DNA of 64,000 bases from Virgisporangium ochraceum. Lineage in GTDB: Bacteria > Actinomycetota > Actinomycetes > Mycobacteriales > Micromonosporaceae. Both the position numbers and the translations under genes were made by a program. Under the pieces are notes generated by a model. It saw nothing but the letters and a program-made list of their open reading frames with translations, did no database searches and was not told the DNA's origin. The DNA is taken from assembly GCF_016863655.1 (NCBI RefSeq), contig NZ_BOPH01000020.1, positions 124,001 to 188,000 on the forward strand, given 5' to 3'. Positions 42,257 to 50,826 of this stretch are shown in pieces; within the stretch, counting starts at the first letter, position 1, and every line of letters starts with the position of its first letter.

Positions 42257-45002
42257 GGAACGCGTCCTCCTCCCGCGCCGACGAGCGCATCACGGCCAGC
42301 CCGGCGGCGATCAGCGCCGCGAGCACGGCGACGCCGGCGGTGACGGCGACCGCCGCCGGCGGCACGGCCAGCCGCAGCTCCGGCACCTGGCCGGGGTTCG
42401 GGTCGAGCAGCCGGGCCGCGAGCGGCGCCAGCCCCGCCAGGGCGCCGACCGCGCACACCACCGCCACCACGACGAGCGTCACCAGCTCGGCCGCCCGCGC
42501 GCCGACGATCCGCGCCCGGCCGACGCCGACGCGGGCCAGCATCAGGTCGCCGGGCCGGGCGGCCACGGCGGTGCGGTCGGCGTGCAGCGCCAGCGCGACC
42601 ACGGCCAGGAGCGCCAGGTACGCCGCGATCGCCAGCTCGTAGCCGCGCGACTGGCCGGCCGCCACGTACAGCGGATCCTGCCGGTACCGCGCGATCGTCA
42701 CGGTCTGCTCGACCTTCACCGCGCGCGGCGCGGTCACCTCGTCGATGCCGAGGAGACCGGCCGAGCTCCACACCTCGGTGGTGAAGAAGCCCCCGGTGAA
42801 TCCGTTCTCCGGGCGCAGCCGCGGGTCCTCGCGGCCGAGCTGGGGGAACATGGCCGCGCCGGGTACGACGTACATGGCCCGGTTGCCCATCCCGGGGAAC
42901 GCCGGTAGGTGCGCGACGACGCGCAGCCGCCCGTTCCATCCGGGAAGCACGACCGGCATCTCGTCGAGCTTCGCCACCGACGGGTCACCGACGACGATCG
43001 CCGGCACCACCGGGCCGGACGACGGTTTCCTCAGCTCCTCGACGGCGCGCCGGGCCGCGGCCAGGTCGTCGCCGCGCCCCCACCGGGCCACCGGCAGCAG
43101 CGTCTCGGGCTCGACGATCACGAGGTCGCGCAGCCCTTCGTCGTAGGGGGTGTAGGCGTCGAACCGCCAGACCAGGGCGGCGTGGCCGGGCAGCGGTGGT
43201 GTCCGAACGCCGGGCACGAGGCCGCTGGGCGGTGGCGCGTCTCCGGGCTTCGGCTCCGGCGGCTGGGGCACCGCCTGTTCGTCGAGCGCCCATGACCCTT
43301 CGATCCGGGCGATCGCGGCGGTTCCGGCGGCCGTGTCCACCCGGTCGGCGATGTTCACGTCGACGGTGTGCACCGCCGACACCGTGAACGCCAGCATGCC
43401 GAGACCGGTGGTCAGCAGCATCACGGTGAGCACCCGCTCGCCGCCGGCGGCGAGGCGCCGGCGCAGCAGCCACCAGGTCACCGCCGGCCGCGCGGTGTCC
43501 GTCGCGGTCCGTCTCCTTCTCAGGGACGCGAACCGCACGAGCAGCGTGCCACCGACGACCCCGGCGGCGGCGAGAACGAGCAACGGGACCACGAGGTCGA
43601 CGCCGCGCGCCTGCGTGGTCCCCCACAGGCCGACCGCGGCAACCGCGGCCGCCACGACCACGAGCAGACCCCACGGCCGGGGCCGGCGCGGAGCGACCGG
43701 CACCGCCGGCCGGACCCGGCGCGCCGCCGACCCGGCCGCCACCACCGCGACGACCACCGGACCCACCAGCGCCGCGACGACGGCCGCGACCAGCGCCGGT
43801 CGCAGCGACGTCGCGGTGACCGCGCCCGGCGGCCCCAGCCGGTCGACGAGCAGCCACGCCAACGCCCAGCCGGCGGCCGCCGCCGGCACGGCGGGAACGA
43901 GGTGCTCCAGGAACCACAGGGTGCCCACAGTGGACGGTGACAGCCCCGACCCCACGCTGTGCCGCAGCTCCACCCGCCGTCGGCGCACCGCGAGGAGCCC
44001 GATCGCGAGCACCGAGGCGACCGCGATCAGCAGGGCCGCCCAGCCGGCCACGCGGGTGCGCTGCTGCACGGTCTCGGCCGTGCGGGCGGCGTCGACGACC
44101 ACCTGGGCCACGCCGCTGGCCACCCGGGGCGTGACGGTGGCCTCGGGGTCGGTACTCACCCGGCCGAGGTAGCGGGTGCGCATGCCGGCGATCCCGCGGG
44201 CGGCCTCCCGCGCCTCGGTCATCGTGGCGCCGGGGACGAGCGCCGCGTCGGCCCACCACAGCATGCGGTCGCCGCTCGCGTCGGCGAGCTTCTCGATGGT
44301 CGCGATGTCGCCGATGACGAGGTGCGCCTTCAACGTCCGGGTCGACGGGTCGGGTGGGAAGTCGCCCTGCTGCCGCGCCCACGACTGCGGCGCGCCGGGC
44401 TTGTCGGCCGGAACCCGGCTCCCGGTGACCGCGTAGACGCCCGCCACCTTGACCGCGACCCCGGGTGGAGCGGCGGGGGTGGTGTCGATCGCGTAGGTGA
44501 CGGTGTCGCCGGCACGCACGCCGAGGTCCGCGGCGACCGGCTGGGGCAGCCAGACGCCCTCGGCCGCCGCGGCGCCGACGGCCACGAGACGCGCGGCCGG
44601 GTTCTCCACGGCGAGCAGCCGCGCGATCTCGGAGCGCCCACCGGACGTCACCGTCGACCGCCACCGGCGCGACTTCGCGATCTCCGCGCCGACCGACGCG
44701 CCGCCGAGCGTCGGCGCCGACAGGTGCGGCACGGCGCGCAGCTCGCGCAGCGCGACCTCCTGGTCCTTGCTCTCCGGTGACGTGGAGGCGGTGAGCCGCA
44801 CCGCCACGTCCTCGTTCTGGCCGGCCGTCTGCGGGATCGCCGCCCGCCGCTGCGCGAAGACCGCGTTGTCGGAGGCCTCGTCGAACATCGGCGCCGACGC
44901 GGCGGCGAGGGTGGCGACGGTGAACACCGCCAGCACGAGCATGGCCCACGGACCCTGCCGTAGCCAGCCGGTCACCCCCGCCGCCACCAGTGGCCAACGC
45001 AC
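42243..45002 (-). CDS. FtsX-like ABC transporter permease
   Basis: 919 residues. N-terminal transmembrane helix (about 15-38), a large extracytoplasmic domain (about 40-300), a cluster of hydrophobic segments (about 310-500), a second extracytoplasmic domain (about 530-780) and a final group of three or four helices (about 800-905): the two FtsX-type units of MacB/LolCE-like exporters fused in one chain. GTG 45002 is preceded by GGGGGAGG. It overlaps the first ATPase gene by 14 nt. Such mechanotransmission-type systems export peptides, lipoproteins or antibiotics rather than import; the substrate is unknown. Confidence 0.88.
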   Translation of the reverse strand: MRWPLVAAGVTGWLRQGPWAMLVLAVFTVATLAAASAPMFDEASDNAVFAQRRAAIPQTAGQNEDVAVRLTASTSPESKDQEVALRELRAVPHLSAPTLGGASVGAEIAKSRRWRSTVTSGGRSEIARLLAVENPAARLVAVGAAAAEGVWLPQPVAADLGVRAGDTVTYAIDTTPAAPPGVAVKVAGVYAVTGSRVPADKPGAPQSWARQQGDFPPDPSTRTLKAHLVIGDIATIEKLADASGDRMLWWADAALVPGATMTEAREAARGIAGMRTRYLGRVSTDPEATVTPRVASGVAQVVVDAARTAETVQQRTRVAGWAALLIAVASVLAIGLLAVRRRRVELRHSVGSGLSPSTVGTLWFLEHLVPAVPAAAAGWALAWLLVDRLGPPGAVTATSLRPALVAAVVAALVGPVVVAVVAAGSAARRVRPAVPVAPRRPRPWGLLVVVAAAVAAVGLWGTTQARGVDLVVPLLVLAAAGVVGGTLLVRFASLRRRRTATDTARPAVTWWLLRRRLAAGGERVLTVMLLTTGLGMLAFTVSAVHTVDVNIADRVDTAAGTAAIARIEGSWALDEQAVPQPPEPKPGDAPPPSGLVPGVRTPPLPGHAALVWRFDAYTPYDEGLRDLVIVEPETLLPVARWGRGDDLAAARRAVEELRKPSSGPVVPAIVVGDPSVAKLDEMPVVLPGWNGRLRVVAHLPAFPGMGNRAMYVVPGAAMFPQLGREDPRLRPENGFTGGFFTTEVWSSAGLLGIDEVTAPRAVKVEQTVTIARYRQDPLYVAAGQSRGYELAIAAYLALLAVVALALHADRTAVAARPGDLMLARVGVGRARIVGARAAELVTLVVVAVVCAVGALAGLAPLAARLLDPNPGQVPELRLAVPPAAVAVTAGVAVLAALIAAGLAVMRSSAREEDAFRGDG

Positions 45003-45075
45003 GCCTGTGGAACCTCCCCCGCGATCGACCCCATATCCTGCCCCGCAACCGTTCCCAGGTCCACTGAACGATGGT

Positions 45076-45789
45076 CTACATCAGGAACGGCAGCACCGCG
45101 TCACGGAAGTCGTCGGGGGCGAGGCTGTGGATCCGGTGGCCGACCGGGATCGTCACGAACCGGCCGTCCGGGAGCTCGGCGGCCACCTCGGCGGTGCGTC
45201 GCGACGCGAGGTGGCTGCGCGGCCCGCCCGAGAGGACCAGCGCCGGAGCGGTGATCGCGGGCAGCCGCTGCCACCAGGACGGGTCGGGCCGGCGGAGCTC
45301 GCGGATCGCCGAGGTCAGTGCCCGCGGGTGGTACCGGCCGCGGCGCAGGAGGCTGCCGGCGAACAGCGCGGCGACCCGGGTCGGCGACAGCTCGGCGGCC
45401 AGCTCGCCGTCGCGCGACGGGGCCGGCGGGTCCTCGAGCACGAGCCGGCTCACCGGCCGGTCCATCGCGACGAGTGACGCCGTGTGCGCTCCGAGCGAGT
45501 GTCCGACCAGCGCCGGACGGTCGAGCCCGAGCGCGTCGAGCAGCCCCGCGACCGCGTCGCGGTGGGTGGCGAGCGTGTAGGCGCGCAGCCGGGTGCTGCC
45601 GCCGTGCCCGGGCAGGTCCGGGGCGATGGCCCGCCATCCCGCGCCGGCGAGCGCGGCCGCGAACCGGTCCCAGGTCGACGCGTCGCTGCCCCCGCCGTGC
45701 AGCAGCACCGCCACGGGTCCCCGCGGGTCACCGGTGGACCGGTAGCTCACGCGCATGCCGTCGAGGTCCACCGTTCGAACGTCGGTCAC
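45076..45789 (-). CDS. Alpha/beta-hydrolase fold protein
   Basis: 237 residues. Oxyanion motif VAVLLHGGGSDASTW, nucleophile elbow GHSLGAH, and catalytic His candidate in IPVGHRIHS near the C-terminus; the acid residue is not assigned. GTG 45789. It stands 73 nt upstream of the permease operon in the same direction and is divergent from the CopD gene. Could be an esterase, lactonase or C-C hydrolase; substrate unknown. Confidence 0.87.
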   Translation of the reverse strand: MTDVRTVDLDGMRVSYRSTGDPRGPVAVLLHGGGSDASTWDRFAAALAGAGWRAIAPDLPGHGGSTRLRAYTLATHRDAVAGLLDALGLDRPALVGHSLGAHTASLVAMDRPVSRLVLEDPPAPSRDGELAAELSPTRVAALFAGSLLRRGRYHPRALTSAIRELRRPDPSWWQRLPAITAPALVLSGGPRSHLASRRTAEVAAELPDGRFVTIPVGHRIHSLAPDDFRDAVLPFLM

Positions 45790-45848
45790 CGGTCAACGAT
45801 CACACAGTCCGGCGGACCCGGGAGCGCCCGCGGTCCGTACCACCGGGC

Positions 45849-47510
45849 ATGGTGACCACCACCGCCGCCATCGGCCCCGACCGCACGGACCGCCCGCACG
45901 TCCGGCGCCGCGTGGTGCTCGGCGGTGCCGGTGTCGTGCTCGCCGCGGTCGTGGTGCTGACGGTCACCGCGCGCGACATCCGCGACAACGCCCGCTCCGC
46001 CGACGTGCTCGGGCTCGACCTCGGCTGGGCACCGTGGCTGGTGCCGGTCGCGGGCACGGCCGGAACGCTGTCGGCGGTCGCGGTCGTCGGGATGCTGCTG
46101 TCGGCCGCGTTCCTCACCGGTGGACGCATGTGGGCGACGCCCGTCCTCGTGTGGACGGCCGTGACGGCGGTCCGCGTCTGCGTCGGTACGGCCGAGGTGT
46201 TCGGGATGCCGGTGCTGGACGTGCTGAGGCCGCGGAGCCTGTGGTTCTTCGTCACCGAGGTGGCCGTCGGGCAGGCGCTGCTGACCACGCTCGTGCTGAC
46301 CCTCGTGGTCGCCGCCGGCTGCCGGTTCCTCCGCGGCGCCGACGCGGCGGCGGTACTGACCGTGCTCGCGGTCGTGGCGGTGCTGCCGCCGGTGGCGTCC
46401 GGGCACGCCAGCAGCGCCGGCAACCACCAGGTGATCACGTCGGCGCTGATGCTGCACGCGGCGTCGGCGGTGGTGTGGACCGGCGGACTGGTCGCACTCG
46501 TGCTCGGCGTCCGTCCATCGAGGACGGACCTCGCCGCCGCCACGACGCGCTTCTCCCTCGTCGCCGGGTGGTGCTTCGCGATCACCGTCGCCACCGGGGT
46601 GGTCTCCGCCGCGGCCCGTCTCGACCGGTGGTCCGACCTCGTCTCGACCCGCTACGGCGTGGTGCTCGCGGCCAAGGTGGGCGCGCTCGCGGCTCTCGGC
46701 GCGTTCGGCTGGTGGCACCGGCGCCGGTCGCTGCCCGCGCTCGCCGCCGGGCACACCCGGGTGTTCCTCCGCGTCGCGGGCGCGGAACTGCTCCTCCTCG
46801 CCGCGACGATGGGCCTCGCGGCGGCGCTGTCGCGGACGGCGCCGCCGAACGAGCTCGGCTCGATCGTGTTCGACGCGCCGCTCACGCCGGCGGTGCGCTG
46901 GATCCCCGAGCCCGTGCTGCTGGCCGTCGCGGTGGTCGCGGTGGTCGCCTATCTCACGGCCGCACGTTTCGCGGCCGCCCGCGCCGCGGCCGGTCCGCCC
47001 GCGGCCGGGCGTCCGGCCGGCGCCGGCTGGTCGCACCGGCGGACGGCCGCCTGGGTAGCGGGGTGGTCGCTGCTGGTCGCGGCCGGCACGGTGCAGTTCG
47101 CGCAGGTGGACCCGTCGGGGACGGTCACCGTGCTGCAGCCGCTCGTCGCGGCGTTCGCGGTGCCGGCGCTGCTCGTGCTGGGCGCGCCGGTCCGGCTCGC
47201 CCGGGCCACCGGACGGGCCTGGGCCGACCGGGTCGCCGACGCGACCGAGTCCCGGCCGATGCGGCTGCTGCGCCAGCCCGGCGTCGCGCTGTCGCTGTAC
47301 CTGGCCGCCGGGTTCGGGACGTTGCTCGCGGTCAGCGGGAACTGGGCCGCCACGCGGCACGGCGTGCACCTGCTGCTGACCCCCGCCGTCGCCGCCGCGG
47401 GGTGTCTGTTCTGGTCACCGGCCGTCCGGCGGCCGGCGACGGGCATGGTGGTCGTGCGTCCCTCGGCGCCATCGGCGGACAGCGCCGAACGTTCACCTGG
47501 ACGTGGCTGA
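45849..47510 (+). CDS. CopD-type copper membrane protein with partial CtaG-like part
   Basis: 553 residues, about 11-13 transmembrane segments. The middle region (about 180-330) is a CopD copper-resistance domain with conserved His in ASGHASSAGNHQVITSALMLH and GWWHRRRS. The C-terminal third (about 410-540) resembles the first helices of CtaG/caa3 cytochrome oxidase assembly proteins (PALLVLGAPVRLA, GVHLLLTPAVAAAG) but is shorter than a full CtaG, so the usual CopD-CtaG fusion appears truncated. ATG 45849. Expected to move copper across or into the membrane, perhaps to supply extracytoplasmic copper enzymes. Confidence 0.82.
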   Translation: MVTTTAAIGPDRTDRPHVRRRVVLGGAGVVLAAVVVLTVTARDIRDNARSADVLGLDLGWAPWLVPVAGTAGTLSAVAVVGMLLSAAFLTGGRMWATPVLVWTAVTAVRVCVGTAEVFGMPVLDVLRPRSLWFFVTEVAVGQALLTTLVLTLVVAAGCRFLRGADAAAVLTVLAVVAVLPPVASGHASSAGNHQVITSALMLHAASAVVWTGGLVALVLGVRPSRTDLAAATTRFSLVAGWCFAITVATGVVSAAARLDRWSDLVSTRYGVVLAAKVGALAALGAFGWWHRRRSLPALAAGHTRVFLRVAGAELLLLAATMGLAAALSRTAPPNELGSIVFDAPLTPAVRWIPEPVLLAVAVVAVVAYLTAARFAAARAAAGPPAAGRPAGAGWSHRRTAAWVAGWSLLVAAGTVQFAQVDPSGTVTVLQPLVAAFAVPALLVLGAPVRLARATGRAWADRVADATESRPMRLLRQPGVALSLYLAAGFGTLLAVSGNWAATRHGVHLLLTPAVAAAGCLFWSPAVRRPATGMVVVRPSAPSADSAERSPGRG

Positions 47511-47562
47511 GCGCTCACCGGCCATGGGTAGCTTCTGACGACCCACGGCAGAGGGAGTGACC

Positions 47563-47844
47563 ATGACTGACGACACCAGCGCGGAGCGGTCCGGGATGAT
47601 CGCGTTCGGCGACCTCGAGCTCGGCATCCGGCGCGAGGTCGAGGTGGTGCGGGAACGGTTCCCCGACACCGATCCCGCGATCGTCGACGGCACCGTGCGC
47701 GAGCTGTTCGCCGAGCTGCGGACCGACGCGACCGTCGAGGCGCACCTGCTCGCGGTGACCCGGAACGAGGCGATCCGCCGGCTCGAGGAGGCGGGGCACA
47801 CGTTCCGGCCCGCCGACCTGGCGGAGACCACACCGGATTCCTGA
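47563..47844 (+). CDS. Small helical protein, three-helix-bundle dimerisation type
   Basis: 93 residues, mostly alpha-helical, no cysteines or membrane segment. The pattern RREVEVVRERFPDTDPAIVD, a middle helix and LLAVTRNEAIRRLEEAGH resembles a family of small actinobacterial proteins annotated as three-helix-bundle dimerisation domains, of unknown role. ATG 47563 with GAGGGAG 6 nt upstream was preferred over GTG 47557. Confidence 0.7.
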   Translation: MTDDTSAERSGMIAFGDLELGIRREVEVVRERFPDTDPAIVDGTVRELFAELRTDATVEAHLLAVTRNEAIRRLEEAGHTFRPADLAETTPDS

Positions 47845-47909
47845 CCCGTTCGCATCGACGACGCTGATCCGTCACGTCGCGTTCGCCGTTCTCCGCGAGG
47901 TTCAGTCGC

Positions 47910-49583
47910 ATGAGCCACGGTCACCACCACAGCCACGACGCGCCGTTCGCGCCGCAGGACGTTCCGGCGGTTCTGGACACCTCGGTTCCCGACAGCGAGC
48001 TGTCGCCCGCCGAGCTGGGCCGGCGCGGGTTCCTGCGCGGCGCCGGCCTGCTCGGCGCCGGTGCGGCCGCCGGCGGCGTGTTCGCCGGCGTGGGCGGGTC
48101 GGCCGCGTCGGCGGACCCCGGTGGTGGCGACCGGGGCCACGGCGGGCAGCTGCGGTGGCTGGCCGGCGACCACCACATCCACACGCAGTACAGCTCCGAC
48201 GCCGTCTACCGGGTGATCGACCAGGCCAGGCACGCCGCCGCGTACGGGCTGGACTGGATGGTGGTCACCGACCACGGCAGCGTGGCGCACGCGAAGATCG
48301 GCGTGGAGAAGGTCAACCCGGGCATCGTGGCGGCCCGCGAGGAACTGCCGGGCATGCTCGTCTTCCAGGGCCTGGAGTGGAACATCCCCGCCGCCGAGCA
48401 CGGCACGGTGTTCGTCACGCCCGGGCGCGACGAGGTCGCGGTCCTCAAGGAGTTCGAGAACGCCTTCGACGGCTCGGTGACCGGCACCAGCGGCTCGTCG
48501 CAGGCCAACGAGGCGCACGGGATCGCCGGTCTCGACTTCCTGGCCGACGCCGTGAAGCGGCGCCGCGTCGAGCACGCGCTGTTCCTCGCCAACCACCCGG
48601 CCCGTCGCGGCGTCGACTCGCCGCACGAGTTCCGCGGCTGGCGGGACGCCGCGCCGGGCATCGCGGTCGGCATGGAGGGCGCACCCGGTCACCAGGCCGC
48701 CGGCATCCCGGCGCCGCACGGGCCCGGCAGCGGCCGCGGCTTCTACGACAACGCCCCGTCGGCCGCGTCGTTCCCCGGCTACCCGCTGGAGAGCTACCGC
48801 ACCTGGGGCGGGTTCGACTTCTTCACCGCGACCGTCGGCGGCCTGTGGGACAGCCTGCTCGCCGAGGGACGGCCGTGGTGGGTCACCGCGAACTCCGACG
48901 CCCACTTCGTCTACCTCGACACGGTGGCCCGCGGTCCGGGCAGCGACTTCGCCGCCAACGGCTTCTACAACGACCCCGTCCACGGCGGCACGCCCAACAG
49001 CACCGCCGGTGACTACTGGCCCGGCTACTACAGCCGGACCCACGTCGGCGCCACCGGCGCGAGCTACCGGGCGGTGATGGAGGGCCTGCGCGACGGCCGG
49101 ATCTGGGTCGACCACGGTGGCCTCGTCCGCAACCTCGACATCCGGGTGAACCGGTCCACCACGCTCGGGGGCACCGCGACCGTGCGGCGCGGGTCCACTG
49201 TGGACCTGACCATCGGGATCGACCTGGCCCGCACGCCGAACTGGGCGCAGTTCGTGCCGGTGCTCAAGCGGGTCGACGTCATCGCCGGTCCGGTCACCGG
49301 ACCCGCCGCCGACCGGGACGTCTTCGCCGCGCCCGGCACGAAGGTGGTGAGGTCGTTCGAGGTCGCCGCCGGCTCGAAGCGGGTCACGTTCACGCACCGG
49401 TTCCCGCGCGTCGACGGTCCGTTCTACGTGCGGGTGCGCGGAACCGACGGCAACCGCACCGCGCCGGGCTTCCACGGCGCGGCCGTCGACCCGGCCGGAC
49501 CGGCGATGGACGTGGTCGGCAACGCCGACCCGTGGGGCGACCTCTGGTTCTACGCCAACCCGATCTGGGTCCTCCCCCGATGA
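47910..49583 (+). CDS. Tat-exported PHP-domain metal-dependent phosphoesterase-like protein
   Basis: 557 residues. N-terminus is His-rich (MSHGHHHSHD), then a twin-arginine signal GRRGFLRGAGLLGAGAAAG. The PHP domain (about 85-400) has GDHHIHTQYSSDA, VVTDHGS, a Glu in QGLEWN, LFLANHP and NSDAHF, the histidines and acids that bind the catalytic metals. The C-terminal 120 residues are a beta-rich domain. PHP enzymes cleave phosphoesters; an exported one could release phosphate or sugars. Its stop overlaps the next gene by 4 nt. Confidence 0.85.
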   Translation: MSHGHHHSHDAPFAPQDVPAVLDTSVPDSELSPAELGRRGFLRGAGLLGAGAAAGGVFAGVGGSAASADPGGGDRGHGGQLRWLAGDHHIHTQYSSDAVYRVIDQARHAAAYGLDWMVVTDHGSVAHAKIGVEKVNPGIVAAREELPGMLVFQGLEWNIPAAEHGTVFVTPGRDEVAVLKEFENAFDGSVTGTSGSSQANEAHGIAGLDFLADAVKRRRVEHALFLANHPARRGVDSPHEFRGWRDAAPGIAVGMEGAPGHQAAGIPAPHGPGSGRGFYDNAPSAASFPGYPLESYRTWGGFDFFTATVGGLWDSLLAEGRPWWVTANSDAHFVYLDTVARGPGSDFAANGFYNDPVHGGTPNSTAGDYWPGYYSRTHVGATGASYRAVMEGLRDGRIWVDHGGLVRNLDIRVNRSTTLGGTATVRRGSTVDLTIGIDLARTPNWAQFVPVLKRVDVIAGPVTGPAADRDVFAAPGTKVVRSFEVAAGSKRVTFTHRFPRVDGPFYVRVRGTDGNRTAPGFHGAAVDPAGPAMDVVGNADPWGDLWFYANPIWVLPR

Positions 49584-50110
49584 CGCCGGTCTACATAGGA
49601 CTCGACGCCGGCCACGGCACGGTCGCGGAGGCCGAGCACTGGCTCGACGACGTGCTGGCCGCCACCGGCCTGGACCTCGTCGACGGCGTGGTCGCCTGCA
49701 CCCACCTGGTCCGGACGCCGTGGCCGCACGTGGCGGTCAGCCTCGCGGTGCCGGGGCCGAGCGTGCCCGACGGCCTTCCCGGGGTGCCCGACCCGCTGGC
49801 CCGCGCCGCCGAGGTGGCCCGGGCCGCGCACGCCTCGGGCCGCTCGGGACGCGCGTCGCACTTCCCCGGCCGCGACCGCCTCACCGGGACCCGCACCGTG
49901 GCCGACCTGCTGGCCGCCAGCGCGATCGAGGCGGTGGTGGTCCTCGGCGCCCCACCACCGCGCCCGGAGACGCCGGTGCAGACCAGGGACTTCGTCCGTC
50001 CCCAGTGGACGGACGGCCGGCTGACGCTGGTGACCACCCCGGCCGCCGACGGCCACCTGGCCCCGTTCGAGGTCCCCAACCCCACCCCGTGCTGCGCCCA
50101 ACACGCCTGA
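49580..50110 (+). CDS. Conserved-looking protein of unknown function, coupled to PHP protein
   Basis: 176 residues, no signal peptide or membrane segment. ATG 49580 overlaps the PHP gene stop (ATGA), so they are translated together. Opening strand TPVYIGLDAGHGTVAEAEHW, a central RASHFPGRDRL segment and a Cys-containing end (PNPTPCCAQHA) are the only visible marks. I do not recognise the family. Confidence 0.68.
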   Translation: MTPVYIGLDAGHGTVAEAEHWLDDVLAATGLDLVDGVVACTHLVRTPWPHVAVSLAVPGPSVPDGLPGVPDPLARAAEVARAAHASGRSGRASHFPGRDRLTGTRTVADLLAASAIEAVVVLGAPPPRPETPVQTRDFVRPQWTDGRLTLVTTPAADGHLAPFEVPNPTPCCAQHA

Positions 50111-50200
50111 CCTTCTCCCGCCCTCCCGCCCCCGGGCGGCCGGTTGGCGGTTTTCGGACACGCAGAGCCCGACGGAGCACCGAGCCGGCACCCAGGAGCC

Positions 50201-50250
50201 CGATCTTGGACGCCGATGCACCGCATCGCATGTACAGACGTCCAAGATCG
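50201..50250. repeat. Interspersed hairpin repeat, copy B
   Basis: Arms CGATCTTGGACG (50201-50212) and CGTCCAAGATCG (50239-50250) are perfectly complementary; 26-nt loop containing GCATGTACA. About 60 nt further right is CCCACCACCACC, also present next to copy C at 13.8 kb, so the mobile or duplicated unit may be larger than the hairpin. Confidence 0.75.
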
Positions 50251-50648
50251 CGAACGAGGTACCCCTGGCCGCCCGAAATGCTTCTCTTGCCCTGTCTTGC
50301 ACGCGCGCTCCCACCACCACCCAACAGGTGCCCTTCCCCCGAACACCGATCCTGACAATCGACAACCCCGTAGACCACCGGCGCCGCACACAGGGAGCAA
50401 CCACCGGGCCGGACCGGCCGGATCGACCCCGCCCAACGGCCCGGCCCCGTCTCGCCGTCGCCCCAGCCGTACTCCAGCCCACCCGGGCCGCCCCGACCCT
50501 GCCCTGCTCGCACGCGCCGCCGCGCGCCCCGCACGCCGCACACCCCGCGCGCCCCGCGCCGCCGCGCCCACCGCGCCGCGTGCCCGCACTGCTTGCCCAC
50601 CCCGCCGCGCCACCGCGAACCCCACCGAGCCACCGCGCACAGCGCCGG

Positions 50649-50677
50649 TTGACACATCGGCCGGGCCTGGTCAGAAT
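50649..50677 (+). promoter_or_regulatory. Candidate promoter TTGACA-N17-CAGAAT
   Basis: Consensus -35 at 50649-50654; -10 at 50672-50677 matches only partly. It would give a leader of about 140 nt to the gene at 50827. Confidence 0.4.
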
Positions 50678-50722
50678 CGGGCAAACGCATAGACCTGAAT
50701 CGATGAGCACCGCGCCCCGGAG

Positions 50723-50739
50723 TGTTGTGAACGATAACA
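50723..50739. promoter_or_regulatory. Imperfect palindrome TGTTGTGA-A-CGATAACA
   Basis: 8-1-8 imperfect inverted repeat of the TGTT...AACA type often seen for LacI-family control of glycan-degradation genes; it lies in the leader 87 nt before the lectin/beta-helix start. Confidence 0.35.
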
Positions 50740-50826
50740 TCGCCGGGGTGGCCGGTTCGAGGACGTAGTCGGGCCGGAGGTGGGAGCGGGCACGTCGCGG
50801 GTCACCTTCCGCCAAGGAGACACCCC

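Larger units (their letters stand above)
50111..50826. other. 716-bp non-coding region with repeat copy B and a C-rich, G-poor stretch
   Basis: Contains the hairpin repeat at 50201-50250, a plus-strand stretch rich in C and poor in G and T (about 50400-50640, many CCGCGCC and CCCACC runs), and at its right end a candidate promoter and operator for the lectin/beta-helix gene. No coding frame is convincing. Confidence 0.6.
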
